Assembly (NCBI GenBank): GCA_945877545.1 | Contig: CAMCSO010000007.1 | Span: 1 to 38,799, forward strand | From: Bifidobacterium breve | GTDB lineage: Bacteria; Actinomycetota; Actinomycetes; S36-B12 | Reading direction: 5' to 3' | Length of the DNA: 38,799 nucleotides | The notes under the pieces: model-generated | Databases searched by the model: none | Told to the model about the DNA's origin: nothing | Seen by the model: only the letters and a program-made list of their open reading frames with translations | In this document: in pieces, positions 19,108-28,190 of the stretch | Position numbering within the stretch: position 1 is the stretch's first letter | How the letters are laid out: every line of letters starts with the position of its first letter | Translations under genes and position numbers: made by a program

Positions 19108-20268
19108 TCACAGCGGCTGATACGGCCGGTACTGACGTTTGGCGCGGGGTGCCTGATGCACCCCTGACCCTCTGTTTTCTTGCCGTCGCTTGCTGATCCA
19201 GCCGAGGGCGAGCGTGCAGACGGCGAGGGCGATGATGAGCCAGAACCACAAGGGCGCCATGGAGTCTTGCGCAGGGGGGATGCCGAGGCCGGCGTTGGCG
19301 AGGGCTTCGTCCGATGCGCCGGTTGGGGTGTCTAAGAGTGCCGCATCGTCTGCTGCCGGCGCAATCGGCCCGACCATGACTCCGACTGGCGTCACTTTGC
19401 CGAGATTCTTGAAGCCCCACCGCAGGGCCTTCTTGGCAGCGGAATCGCTCCCGTCGTGGATGCCCATCCCGACGAATATGAGGGTCGTTCCCTTGCGGGT
19501 GGCGGCTCCGACGAAGGTACGCCCTGCGTTCGAGGTGAAGCCGGTCTTCACGCCGATCGCACCCTTGAATCCGCCCATAAGCAGGCGGTTCTGGTTATAG
19601 ATGGTGTAGGTGCTGCCCCCACCGCCGGGAAACCGGTACGTCTTTGTGCGGACGAACGTCGCGAAATCTGGCCTCGCGAGCCCGGCGCGGGCAATGAGTG
19701 CAAGGTCATAGGAGCTCGACAGCTGTCGCTTGTGGTCAAGGCCGGTCGGGTTCTTCGCCGTGGTGTCATTCGCCTGTAATTGCCTCGCAACCTCATTCAT
19801 GCGGCCGACGGTGCTCTTGATGCTGCCGGGAGCCCGGGCGAGCGCCTGCGCCGCGTCGTTGCCGCTGCGCAGGAACATGCCGTAGAGGAGGTCCTCGATC
19901 GTGTAGCGCTTGCCGGCGATAAGGCCGGCCCTAGCGCCTGAGATCAAGGTGTCCTTCCTCTTCGCGACGTAGGTCTGGTCGAGTGTGAGCTCCTGGAGGA
20001 CAGTGAGGGCTGTGAGGGTCTTCAGGGTGCTGGCCGGTGGTCGCCGGTCGTGCGAGTTCTTTGCGGCGAGCACGGTGCCGTTTGTCGCATCGACGAGGAT
20101 CCAGGTCTCCGCCCAGATCTCCGGGAACGGCTTGGCCCCGGGACCGGGGTTGACCTGCACACCCCGCTTGGCGAGCTGCTCGCCGCCGATGGTCTCGGCG
20201 ACAGCGGCTCCGGCCGCCCCGAGGGCGAGCGAGCAGGCGAGTCCGAGGGTAAGCAGGAGCCGGCGCAT
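19108..20268 (-). CDS. D-alanyl-D-alanine carboxypeptidase (PBP5-like)
   Basis: The 386-residue penicillin-binding protein of the peptidase S11 family trims the terminal D-Ala of peptidoglycan stem peptides outside the membrane. It has an N-terminal signal peptide (LLLTLGLACSLALGAAGAA), catalytic SxxK as S80-T-L-K83, SxN as S134-G-N136, and KTG at 240-242. Instead of the amphipathic tail of PBP5 it has a Pro/Ala-rich linker and a C-terminal transmembrane helix (APLWFWLIIALAVCTLALGW), followed by a basic tail. This is the actinobacterial DacC-like layout. It is divergent from the aldehyde dehydrogenase gene across 94 nt. Confidence 0.92.
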   Translation of the reverse strand: MRRLLLTLGLACSLALGAAGAAVAETIGGEQLAKRGVQVNPGPGAKPFPEIWAETWILVDATNGTVLAAKNSHDRRPPASTLKTLTALTVLQELTLDQTYVAKRKDTLISGARAGLIAGKRYTIEDLLYGMFLRSGNDAAQALARAPGSIKSTVGRMNEVARQLQANDTTAKNPTGLDHKRQLSSSYDLALIARAGLARPDFATFVRTKTYRFPGGGGSTYTIYNQNRLLMGGFKGAIGVKTGFTSNAGRTFVGAATRKGTTLIFVGMGIHDGSDSAAKKALRWGFKNLGKVTPVGVMVGPIAPAADDAALLDTPTGASDEALANAGLGIPPAQDSMAPLWFWLIIALAVCTLALGWISKRRQENRGSGVHQAPRAKRQYRPYQPL

Positions 20269-20362
20269 GACCGCTCAATGCTAAGCCGGTGCCATTCGAT
20301 AGCGGACCGCGGGACACGCCGACTAGGCTGCCATCGCCCTGAACACGACCGTTGGAGGATCA

Positions 20363-21796
20363 ATGTCATCGACCATCGCGCCGACCGGACTGCTCATATC
20401 TGGGGAGTGGCTGCAGACCTCTGCTCGAATGCCCGTGATCGACCCGGCAACGGGATCATCCATCGCTGAGATCTCCAATGCGTCGATTGCCGACGGTATC
20501 GACGCCGTGACCTCCGCCCACAATGCCTTCCAGACATGGGGAGCAACACCGGCCCGGGTCAGAGCCGAGATTCTGCGCAAGGCGTTCGAGATCATGTCCG
20601 CCGAGCTCGAGACCTGCGCACTCCTCATCAGCCTAGAAAATGGCAAGGCCCGGCGCGATGCGATGGGCGAGGCAGCCTACGCCGCTGAGTTCTTCCGTTG
20701 GTTCTCAGAGGAGGCCTCGCGTATCGAGGGCGGGTTCCGATACGCACCGTCCCGCGACAAGACGATCATCACCGACCACCGGCCCATGGGTGTTGCCTAC
20801 ATGATCACCCCGTGGAACTTCCCGGCGGCGATGGCGACTCGCAAGCTGGCCCCGGCGCTCGCTGCTGGCTGCACCGCGGTGCTCAAGCCGGCTGGCGAGA
20901 CCCCGCTCACCGCCCTGTGGATCGGTGATGTCCTCCAGCGTGCGGGGGTTCCTGCGGGCGTCGTGAACATCATCACGACCTCGACGAGCGGCGCTGTGTC
21001 GTCGGCGATTCTCGCCGATCCGCGTGTTGCGACACTGTCGTTCACTGGCTCGACGTACGTCGGGAAGATGCTCCTCGTTCAGACGGCCGAGCGGGTGCTC
21101 CCGTCATCGATGGAGCTCGGTGGCAATGCTCCGTTCCTCGTCCTCGAGGGCGCCAACGTCGATGAGGCCATTGCCGGCGCCATGATCGCGAAAATGCGCA
21201 ATGGTGGTGCGGCCTGCACCGCGGCCAACCGCTTCTACGTCCACGAGTCGGTAACCGAGGAGTTCTCGTCCAAGCTTGAGGGCGCGTTCGCGGCACTGAA
21301 GATCGGCCCGGCCAGCGATCATTCCAATGATCTCGGTGCGATGGTCTCGGTGAAGGAGCGCGACAAGATCCACGAGCTCCTTGAGGAGGCTGCAGGTGAA
21401 GGTGCCGTTCTGAACGCTTCGTCGGTGGCACCCACGGAGGGTGCCTTTATCGCGCCCTACGTCGTTCGTGGGGTTGAGCATGGGTCGGTGCTCACCCGCA
21501 ACGAGATCTTCGGTCCGGTGGCCCCGATTGTCACCTTTACCGATCAGGCCGATGCCGTTCGCATGGCAAACGACACGGAGTACGGCCTCATCTCATATGT
21601 ATTCGCCAAGGATGCCGGGGCGGGCATCAAGGTGGCCCGTCAGATGGAGTCGGGGATGGTCGCGATCAACCGCGGACTCGCCTCCGACCCGGCGGCGCCG
21701 TTCGGCGGGATGAAGGAGTCGGGCCTAGGCCGGGAGGGCGGGTTCGCCGGCATCCACGAGTTCCTCGAGACCCAGTACTTCGCGGTCGACCTGTAG
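20363..21796 (+). CDS. Aldehyde dehydrogenase, succinate-semialdehyde dehydrogenase type
   Basis: The 477-residue NAD(P)-dependent aldehyde dehydrogenase has the cofactor block TPWNFPAAMATRKLAPALAAG (about 149-170), TFTGS-like LSFTGSTYVGK (about 225-235), catalytic E251 in MELGGNAPF and nucleophile C285 in GGAACTAANR. The context sequence around the cysteine matches actinobacterial GabD-type enzymes, so oxidation of succinate semialdehyde to succinate is the best guess. That would feed the sdh genes just downstream. GGAGG lies 5 nt before the ATG. Other aldehydes cannot be excluded from sequence alone. Confidence 0.85.
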   Translation: MSSTIAPTGLLISGEWLQTSARMPVIDPATGSSIAEISNASIADGIDAVTSAHNAFQTWGATPARVRAEILRKAFEIMSAELETCALLISLENGKARRDAMGEAAYAAEFFRWFSEEASRIEGGFRYAPSRDKTIITDHRPMGVAYMITPWNFPAAMATRKLAPALAAGCTAVLKPAGETPLTALWIGDVLQRAGVPAGVVNIITTSTSGAVSSAILADPRVATLSFTGSTYVGKMLLVQTAERVLPSSMELGGNAPFLVLEGANVDEAIAGAMIAKMRNGGAACTAANRFYVHESVTEEFSSKLEGAFAALKIGPASDHSNDLGAMVSVKERDKIHELLEEAAGEGAVLNASSVAPTEGAFIAPYVVRGVEHGSVLTRNEIFGPVAPIVTFTDQADAVRMANDTEYGLISYVFAKDAGAGIKVARQMESGMVAINRGLASDPAAPFGGMKESGLGREGGFAGIHEFLETQYFAVDL

Positions 21797-21816
21797 CAGC
21801 CCTTGATCGCTCGGCC

Positions 21817-21873
21817 TGCACGTTACTGTCGTGAAACTCGCGGTTTCGACGAGTTTCACGACAGTAGCGTGCA
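21817..21873. repeat. Long near-perfect palindrome (24-nt arms, 9-nt loop)
   Basis: The left arm (21817-21840) and right arm (21850-21873) are complementary at 23 of 24 positions; the exception would be a G-U pair in RNA. The loop is CGGTTTCGA. The arms contain ACTGTCGTGAAACTCG. It lies 20 nt after the aldehyde dehydrogenase stop and about 165 nt before sdhC. No T run follows, so it is not a standard intrinsic terminator. It may be an intergenic repeat element, a very large operator or an mRNA-stabilising hairpin. The rest of the gap 21874-22038 shows no gene. Confidence 0.8.
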
Positions 21874-22038
21874 TCGCCATGTGTGGCGCGGCGTTTGCGG
21901 AGCCGTGCGGCGGTGTGGGTGGCCGCGTGTGATGAACCTCGCACGCTGTGCCGGTGCCGCCATCAGCCGCTTCCCGTAGCATTCAACGGACCGCGAAGAG
22001 CAACCCCGCGGAATGAAGCCACTGTGGGAGGACCGAGC

Positions 22039-22866
22039 ATGGCAACTGTTACTAGCCCACCATCGAGCCAGGGCGCTCCGGATCGGCGGGCGCAGATCAA
22101 GGCCCGCACGCTGCGAACTGATGCATGGTGGATCCAACCGGCAATCACGGCCGCGGTGCTTGTGCTCTTTGTCATCTACTCGACGTGGCGGGCCTTTGAG
22201 AACGACTTCTACTTCGCTGAGCCGCTCATTTCGCCGTTCTACTCGCCGTGCCTTTCAACCGCTTGCCCACCGGGCGCGACCCTGTTGGGCTTCACCCCGT
22301 TCGGGGACTGGATGTTCGGCGGCTACGCGTTCTCACCGGCGCTCTTCATCCTCATCTTCCCGCTCGGCTTCCGCCTTACCTGCTACTACTACCGAAAGGC
22401 GTACTACCGCTCCTTTTGGCAGTCGCCGCCGGCGTGCGCAGTAGCCGAGCCGCACAAGCGCTACACCGGTGAGACACGATTCCCGCTTATCATCCAAAAC
22501 AGTCACCGCTACTTCTTCTACGCGGGTCTGATTTTCAACGTGATCCTCACCTACGACGGAATCCTCGCGTTCCGCAACGCCGAGGGCGCCTGGGGCCACA
22601 TGAGCATCGGCACTCTCATCCTCCTGATGAACGCTTCATTCCTGTGGATGTACTCGCTCTCGTGCCACTCGTGCCGTCATGCAATGGGTGGTCGTCTCAA
22701 GCACTTCTCGGCCCATCCGGTTCGGTACAAGGCATGGACGTGGGTGTCGAAGATCAACGTCCACCACCCGAAGTTCGCTTGGATCTCACTCATCTTCGTC
22801 GCGTTCACGGACTTCTATGTCCGCGAGGTCGCATCCGGCGCCATCACAAACTTCTACTTCTTCTAA
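22039..22866 (+). CDS. sdhC: Succinate dehydrogenase membrane subunit (cytochrome b)
   Basis: The 275-residue integral membrane protein is the actinobacterial single-gene anchor of succinate dehydrogenase. Several hydrophobic helices are visible: IQPAITAAVLVLFVIYSTW, FSPALFILIFPLGFRLTCYYY, YFFYAGLIFNVILTYDGILAF, GTLILLMNASFLWMYSLSCHSC, and FAWISLIFVAFTDFYV. Histidines in SHRYFFY, CHSCRH and VHHPKF are candidate haem ligands. The segment PLISPFYSPCLSTACPPG, with two cysteines, lies in an exposed loop and is typical of this group. The ATG has GGGAGGA about 6 nt upstream. sdhA starts 10 nt after its stop. It passes electrons from SdhB to the quinone pool. Confidence 0.88.
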   Translation: MATVTSPPSSQGAPDRRAQIKARTLRTDAWWIQPAITAAVLVLFVIYSTWRAFENDFYFAEPLISPFYSPCLSTACPPGATLLGFTPFGDWMFGGYAFSPALFILIFPLGFRLTCYYYRKAYYRSFWQSPPACAVAEPHKRYTGETRFPLIIQNSHRYFFYAGLIFNVILTYDGILAFRNAEGAWGHMSIGTLILLMNASFLWMYSLSCHSCRHAMGGRLKHFSAHPVRYKAWTWVSKINVHHPKFAWISLIFVAFTDFYVREVASGAITNFYFF

Positions 22867-22876
22867 GAGGGACACC

Positions 22877-24784
22877 ATGTCGGACACAGAGCGTTATTCC
22901 TTCGACGTCGTCGTTATCGGAGCGGGCGGGGCCGGACTTCGTGCAGCCATTGAGGCTCGCGAGGCCGGTCATACCGTCGCGGTCATGAGCAAGTCACTCT
23001 TCGGAAAGGCACACACGGTCATGGCTGAGGGCGGTATCGCCGCGTCGATGGCGAACGTCAACTCCAAAGATGGCTGGAGCGTCCACTTCTGCGACACCAT
23101 GCGCGGCGGCAAGTTCACGAATCATTACCGAATGGCGGAGATTCACGCCAAGGAATCCCCCGATCGGGTGTGGGAGCTTGAGTCCTGGGGGGCGCTTTTC
23201 GACCGCACGCCCGAGGGCAAGATCAGCCAGCGCAACTTCGGTGGGCATGAGTACCCGCGCCTCGCGCATGTCGGCGACCGCACCGGCTTGGAGATGATCC
23301 GAACGCTCCAGCAGAAGGTCGTCCAACTGCAGCAGGTCGATAAGCAGAACACCGGCGATTATGAGTCGGGTATCAAGATCTTCGCCGAGTGCTCGGTCAC
23401 CGACGTTTTCATGGCCGGCGAGGGGGCTGAGCGCCACGCGACCGGAGTTTTGGCCTACTGGCGCTCCACCGGTGACTTCGTGATTATCGATTCGCCGTCA
23501 GTGATCATTGCCACCGGCGGTATCGGAAAGTCTTTCAAGGTGACGAGTAATTCATGGGAGGGCACCGGTGACGGACATGCCCTTGCAATGATGGTTGGTG
23601 GCTCGCTGGTCAACATGGAGTTCATCCAGTTCCACCCGACTGGCATGGTGTGGCCGCCGAGCGTCAAAGGCCTGCTTGTCACCGAATCAGTTCGTGGCGA
23701 TGGCGGAGTTCTCACCAACTCTGAGGGTCGCCGGTTCATGTTCGACTACATTCCCGATGTCTTCAAGGCGCAGTACGCGAAGACCGAGGAGGAGGCCGAC
23801 CGCTGGTATAACGATCCCGACAACAACAAGCGCCCGCCGGAACTCCTTCCGCGGGACGAGGTAGCGCGTGCGATCAATGCCGAGGTGAAGGCTGGTCGCG
23901 GGTCGCCTCACGGTGGTGTGTTCCTTGATGTCTCGAAGCGACTGCCGGCCGACGTCATCAAGGCGAAGCTGCCATCGATGTGGCACCAGTTCAAGGAGCT
24001 CGCTGACGTCGACATCACGGAAGAGTCGATGGAGGTTGGCCCAACCTGCCATTACGTGATGGGTGGCATTGAAGTTGACGCTGATACCCAGGAGCTCGTT
24101 GGGCTCCAAGGGCTGTTCGCGGCCGGTGAGTCATCGGGCGGGATGCACGGGTCAAATCGCCTAGGTGGCAATTCACTTTCGGACCTACTCGTGTTCGGAC
24201 GACGCGCAGGGCTCTACGCTGCTGAGTATGTTGGCAGCCTCAAGGCCAAGGGTGATCTCCCGGTAGTGTCCGAAGCGGAGATACAGGCGGCGATGGCGCG
24301 GGCAATTGCGCCATTTGACCCGTCGCGGGACGAGAACCCATTCTCGATCCAAGATGATCTGCAGACGATCATGAACGATCTCGTTGGGATCATCCGCACG
24401 GGTGACGAGATGCGCGCAGCGCTCGAGAAAATTGAGGCCCTCAAGGTGCGCATTAGTCGGGTTCACGCGATGGGTGACCGGGGCTACAATCCGGGTTGGC
24501 ATTTGGCCCTAGATCTACCCAAGCAGGTTCTCGTCTCCGAGTCCGTCGCGAAAGCGGCCCTCGCCCGCGAGGAGTCGCGTGGTGGTCACACCCGCAATGA
24601 CTTCCCGGTGATGAGCCCTGACTGGCGTCAGGTGAATCTCATCTGCCGCGTCAGCAACGACCAGATCGACGTCACCAAGCAGCCGGTGCCGACGATCCCG
24701 CTCGAACTGATTCAGTTATTCGATGCAGCAGAGCTAAAAAAGTACATGACCATTGAAGAACTCACTTCGGTTGGGATGGCCTAG
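22877..24784 (+). CDS. sdhA: Succinate dehydrogenase flavoprotein subunit
   Basis: The 635-residue protein has an FAD-binding dinucleotide fold (VVVIGAGGAGLRAAIEA, about 11-27) and the flavin-linking region FGKAHTVMAEGGIAA with H46 as the probable covalent site. ESVRGDGGVLTNSEGRRFM is the capping region, HYVMGGIEVD and HGSNRLGGNSLSDLLVFGRRAG follow, and the C-terminal helical domain includes RISRVHAMGDRGYNPGWH. It oxidises succinate to fumarate on the cytoplasmic side and belongs to the soluble catalytic part with SdhB. An upstream in-frame extension overlaps sdhC and is rejected; GAGGGAC lies before the ATG. sdhB begins 2 nt after the stop. Confidence 0.95.
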   Translation: MSDTERYSFDVVVIGAGGAGLRAAIEAREAGHTVAVMSKSLFGKAHTVMAEGGIAASMANVNSKDGWSVHFCDTMRGGKFTNHYRMAEIHAKESPDRVWELESWGALFDRTPEGKISQRNFGGHEYPRLAHVGDRTGLEMIRTLQQKVVQLQQVDKQNTGDYESGIKIFAECSVTDVFMAGEGAERHATGVLAYWRSTGDFVIIDSPSVIIATGGIGKSFKVTSNSWEGTGDGHALAMMVGGSLVNMEFIQFHPTGMVWPPSVKGLLVTESVRGDGGVLTNSEGRRFMFDYIPDVFKAQYAKTEEEADRWYNDPDNNKRPPELLPRDEVARAINAEVKAGRGSPHGGVFLDVSKRLPADVIKAKLPSMWHQFKELADVDITEESMEVGPTCHYVMGGIEVDADTQELVGLQGLFAAGESSGGMHGSNRLGGNSLSDLLVFGRRAGLYAAEYVGSLKAKGDLPVVSEAEIQAAMARAIAPFDPSRDENPFSIQDDLQTIMNDLVGIIRTGDEMRAALEKIEALKVRISRVHAMGDRGYNPGWHLALDLPKQVLVSESVAKAALAREESRGGHTRNDFPVMSPDWRQVNLICRVSNDQIDVTKQPVPTIPLELIQLFDAAELKKYMTIEELTSVGMA

Positions 24785-24786
24785 AC

Positions 24787-25545
24787 ATGAGCTACATGGC
24801 AAAGTTTCGCCTCTGGCGTGGCCCGGACGGCACGGGCGAACTCAAGGATTACGACGTCCAAGTGCAAGAGGGTGAGGTCGTCCTTGACGTGATTCACCGT
24901 ATCCAAGCTGAGCAGGCAACGGACCTCGCGGTTCGCTGGAACTGCAAGGCCGGTAAGTGCGGCTCGTGCAGTGTGGAGGTCAATGGTCGCCCGAGGCTCA
25001 TGTGCATGACTCGGATGAACACCTTCGAGGAAACGGACACCATCACGGTGACTCCTCTTCGGGCCTTCCCGGTCATCCGCGATCTCGTCACAGACGTTTC
25101 GTTCAACTACGCGAAGGCACGCGAGGTTCCCGCGTTCAAGCCGCCGGAGGGTCTCAAGCCGGGCGAGTACCGGATGGCACAGGAGGATGTTGCCCGCAGC
25201 CAGGAGTTCCGGAAATGCATCGAATGCTTCCTGTGCCAGAACACCTGTCACGCGGTGCGCGATCATGAGGAGAACAAGACGAACTTCGCGGGCCCGCGCG
25301 TGCTCATGCGGGTAGCTGAACTCGACATGCACCCCCTCGACACCGTCGATCGCCAGAAGATGGCGCAGGACGAACTAGGGCTCGGTTACTGCAATATCAC
25401 CAAGTGCTGCACCGAGGTGTGCCCTGAGCACATCAAGATCACCGACAACGCCCTCATCCCGCTGAAGGAGCGTGTCGCCGACATTAAGTACGACCCGATT
25501 CGGTGGCTCGGCAGCAAGATTCGGGTGCGTGCAGCAAGTGACTGA
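24787..25545 (+). CDS. sdhB: Succinate dehydrogenase iron-sulfur subunit
   Basis: The 252-residue protein carries three clusters. The [2Fe-2S] ligands are C53, C58, C61 and C73 (CKAGKCGSC...LMC). The second set is [12 protein letters not shown] and the third [12 protein letters not shown], for the [4Fe-4S] and [3Fe-4S] centres. An N-terminal plant-type ferredoxin fold is followed by the helical ferredoxin domain. It passes electrons from SdhA to SdhC. The end of the gene overlaps the start of the methylmalonyl-CoA mutase gene by 8 nt (if the mutase starts at the GTG at 25538), so translation of the two is probably coupled. Confidence 0.95.
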   Translation: MSYMAKFRLWRGPDGTGELKDYDVQVQEGEVVLDVIHRIQAEQATDLAVRWNCKAGKCGSCSVEVNGRPRLMCMTRMNTFEETDTITVTPLRAFPVIRDLVTDVSFNYAKAREVPAFKPPEGLKPGEYRMAQEDVARSQEFRKCIECFLCQNTCHAVRDHEENKTNFAGPRVLMRVAELDMHPLDTVDRQKMAQDELGLGYCNITKCCTEVCPEHIKITDNALIPLKERVADIKYDPIRWLGSKIRVRAASD

Positions 25546-27130
25546 TGCGGGGGGCGCCCTAACGGAGTCTGGGCTTCCGCTCGCGGCGGTCTATAACCCT
25601 GGGGCGCTCGCCGATTGGGATCCTGACACGAAACTCGGCGAGCCCGGCGAGTTCCCGTACACCCGGGGCGTGTACCCGTCGATGTATACGGGCCGGCCGT
25701 GGACCATGCGCCAATACGCGGGGTTCGGCACGGCGGTTGAGTCGAATGAGCGCTACCGACAATTGCTTGCGGCGGGTACGACCGGTCTGTCGGTGGCGTT
25801 CGACCTGCCGACCCAGATGGGCTACGACTCTGACCATCCGCTTGCCCACGGCGAGGTCGGCAAGGTCGGCGTGGCCATTGACTCAATCGATGACATGCGC
25901 ATCCTGTTCGACCAGATCCCACTCGACCAGGTCTCGACCTCGATGACGATCAATGCACCGGCGGCGATTCTGCTCGTGCTCTACCAACTCATCGCCGAGG
26001 AACAGGGCATCACGGCCGACCAACTCAATGGCACGATCCAAAACGATGTGCTCAAGGAGTACATCGCTCGGGGTACCTATATCTATCCTCCAGCGCAGTC
26101 GCTCAGACTCATTACCGATATCTTCACGTACTGCCGCGCAGAGATCCCGCGCTGGAACACCATCTCCATCTCTGGGTACCACATGGCCGAGGCCGGAGCG
26201 ACCCCCGTTCAGGAGATCGCTTTCACCCTCGCAGATGGGATCGCGTACGTGCAGGCGGCCGTCGATTCCGGTCAGGATGTCGATGAGTTCGCGCCACGTC
26301 TAGCGTTCTTCTTCGTATCCCGTACGACAATCCTCGAGGAGGTCGCGAAGTTCCGGGCGGCCCGCCGGATGTGGGCGCACATCATGCGCGAGCAGTTCGG
26401 TGCCAAGAATCCGAAGTCGTGGATGCTGAGGTTCCACACCCAGACTGCCGGTGTTCAGTTGACTGCGCAGCAGCCCGAGATCAACCTGGTTCGGGTGGCC
26501 GTGCAGGGCCTCGCCGCGGTTTTCGGTGGAACACAGTCACTGCACACAAATTCCTTTGACGAGGCACTCGCCCTGCCGTCGCAAAAGGCCGCTCGACTCG
26601 CCCTGCGCACCCAGCAGGTGCTCGCCTATGAGACCGATATATGCGCGACCGTCGATCCCTTCGCTGGGTCGTATGTCGTTGAGTCGATGACCGATGAAAT
26701 CGAGCGAGAGGCCCTCGCGCTCATCGCTCGGATCACCGACATGGGCGGCGCTGTCGCGGCGATCGAGCAGGGGTTCCAGAAGGCTGAGATTGAGCGATCC
26801 GCCTACGAAATCACCCAGCAGATCGATGCAGGAGTGCGCACCGTCGTCGGAATGAACAAGTTCACGGTCGATGAGCATGAGCACTACGAACCGCTGAGGG
26901 TCAACCCGCTCATCGAGCAGGAGCAGGGAGCCCGCCTCGCAAAGCTTCGTGCTGAGCGCGATGGCGTGGAGGTCAGCCACCTGCTCGAACTCATCCGCGA
27001 GGCGGCGAAGGGTGATGCGAACCTTCTGTACCCGATCAAGGAGGCCCTGCGGGCGCGGGCAACAGTCGGCGAGGTTTCCGATGCGCTACGCGATGTCTGG
27101 GGGCAGTACCAGCCAGCCGATCGGTTCTGA
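25538..27130 (+). CDS. Methylmalonyl-CoA mutase large subunit, no B12-binding domain
   Basis: The 530-residue protein is the substrate-binding barrel of the acyl-CoA mutase family. Mutase-type specificity residues match methylmalonyl-CoA mutase: Y50 in [20 protein letters not shown] (equivalent to Tyr89 of the Propionibacterium enzyme) and R190 in [16 protein letters not shown] (Arg207). Isobutyryl-CoA mutases have Phe and Gln there. H215 in [13 protein letters not shown] is the conserved active-site histidine. The usual C-terminal cobalamin domain (with DxHxxG) is absent; the protein stops after [20 protein letters not shown], so a separate small subunit must exist elsewhere. Start: GTG 25538 overlaps sdhB by 8 nt; GTG 25529 is an alternative, and neither has a clear Shine-Dalgarno. 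The stop overlaps the next ATG (TGATG). Confidence 0.88.
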   Translation: MTDAGGALTESGLPLAAVYNPGALADWDPDTKLGEPGEFPYTRGVYPSMYTGRPWTMRQYAGFGTAVESNERYRQLLAAGTTGLSVAFDLPTQMGYDSDHPLAHGEVGKVGVAIDSIDDMRILFDQIPLDQVSTSMTINAPAAILLVLYQLIAEEQGITADQLNGTIQNDVLKEYIARGTYIYPPAQSLRLITDIFTYCRAEIPRWNTISISGYHMAEAGATPVQEIAFTLADGIAYVQAAVDSGQDVDEFAPRLAFFFVSRTTILEEVAKFRAARRMWAHIMREQFGAKNPKSWMLRFHTQTAGVQLTAQQPEINLVRVAVQGLAAVFGGTQSLHTNSFDEALALPSQKAARLALRTQQVLAYETDICATVDPFAGSYVVESMTDEIEREALALIARITDMGGAVAAIEQGFQKAEIERSAYEITQQIDAGVRTVVGMNKFTVDEHEHYEPLRVNPLIEQEQGARLAKLRAERDGVEVSHLLELIREAAKGDANLLYPIKEALRARATVGEVSDALRDVWGQYQPADRF

Positions 27131-28125
27131 TGGGCGCGACGGGGGCGTTGGGCATCTCTCCTCGGCGCGTGCTGCTGGACTGCGACCCTGGTCATGATGA
27201 TGCAATCGCCATCATGCTCGCGGTGGCTGACCCGACGATCGATCTCATTGCTGTCACCACTGTCGCTGGCAATGTCACCTTGGAGCACACCACCCGCAAC
27301 GCCTTGCGGGTGCTTGATCTCATCGGACGCAGTGACATTCCGGTCGCCGCCGGCCGCGAGCGTCCACGGGTTCGCGATTTGTCGACAGCAGCCGTCATGC
27401 ATGGCGAGAGCGGCCTGGCCGGGCCCTTGCCGGTCGAGCCAAGCCGAGGCCCGTCCGACCTCACTGCGATCGAGATGATCGAGCGGGTCCTCCGCGAGGC
27501 GGATGAGCCCATCACCCTGGTCGCGACCGGTCCGCTCACGAACATGGCCGATGTCGTCGAGCGTCTCCCGCACCTGCATCACATGATCGAAGAGCTTGTC
27601 ATCATGGGAGGCGCCGTCGACCTCGGGAATTGGACCCCGGCAGCGGAGTTCAACATCTGGGTTGATCCCCATGCAGCAGACATCGTTTTTCGGGCGGCAT
27701 GCGTCCCGGGAACCGAACGAACCGGTATCCCACTCACAATGATCGGCCTTGACGTCACCCACCGTGCATGGCTCACCGATGAGCATGCTGACTTCCTGCG
27801 AGACACGGGCGATGTTGGCGCGTTCGTCGCAGAACTGCTCGATCACTTCGTTGGCTTTCATCAGGAGCGGTTCGGCTGGGAGGGCGCTCCGATCCATGAT
27901 GCCGTGACGATCGCGCACCTCATCGACCCAAGCCTGATCACGGCCCTACCCATGAATGTTCAGATCGAAACCGAGTCGGCCCTGTGCATGGGGCGCACGG
28001 TTGCTGACCGCTGGTCGGTTACCGGCCTGCCGGCGAATGCGCTCGTGGGCCTCGACATCGACCGTGACCGATTTGTGACCATGTTGGTGGATCGATTGCA
28101 ACGTATTGGGTCCGCGTCACGGTGA
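27130..28125 (+). CDS. Inosine-uridine preferring nucleoside hydrolase
   Basis: The 331-residue enzyme cleaves ribonucleosides to base and ribose. The calcium-binding cluster DCDPGHDDA (residues 17-25) is followed by VTTVAGNVTLEHTTRNAL, LVATGPLTNMA, IMGGAVDLGNWTPAAEFNIWVDPHAA and the second-site HDAV. These are all family hallmarks. The ATG overlaps the mutase stop by one base (TGATG), so it is translated from the same message. It is followed after 65 nt by the nucleoside-binding lipoprotein gene, which makes sense as one uptake and degradation route. The exact base preference is not visible. Confidence 0.92.
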   Translation: MGATGALGISPRRVLLDCDPGHDDAIAIMLAVADPTIDLIAVTTVAGNVTLEHTTRNALRVLDLIGRSDIPVAAGRERPRVRDLSTAAVMHGESGLAGPLPVEPSRGPSDLTAIEMIERVLREADEPITLVATGPLTNMADVVERLPHLHHMIEELVIMGGAVDLGNWTPAAEFNIWVDPHAADIVFRAACVPGTERTGIPLTMIGLDVTHRAWLTDEHADFLRDTGDVGAFVAELLDHFVGFHQERFGWEGAPIHDAVTIAHLIDPSLITALPMNVQIETESALCMGRTVADRWSVTGLPANALVGLDIDRDRFVTMLVDRLQRIGSASR

Positions 28126-28190
28126 GTGCTTCGTTAGGCTGAGCGCAGGCCGCGTCGAACGTCGTCCGCAGCCATCAACTAAGGAGATCA

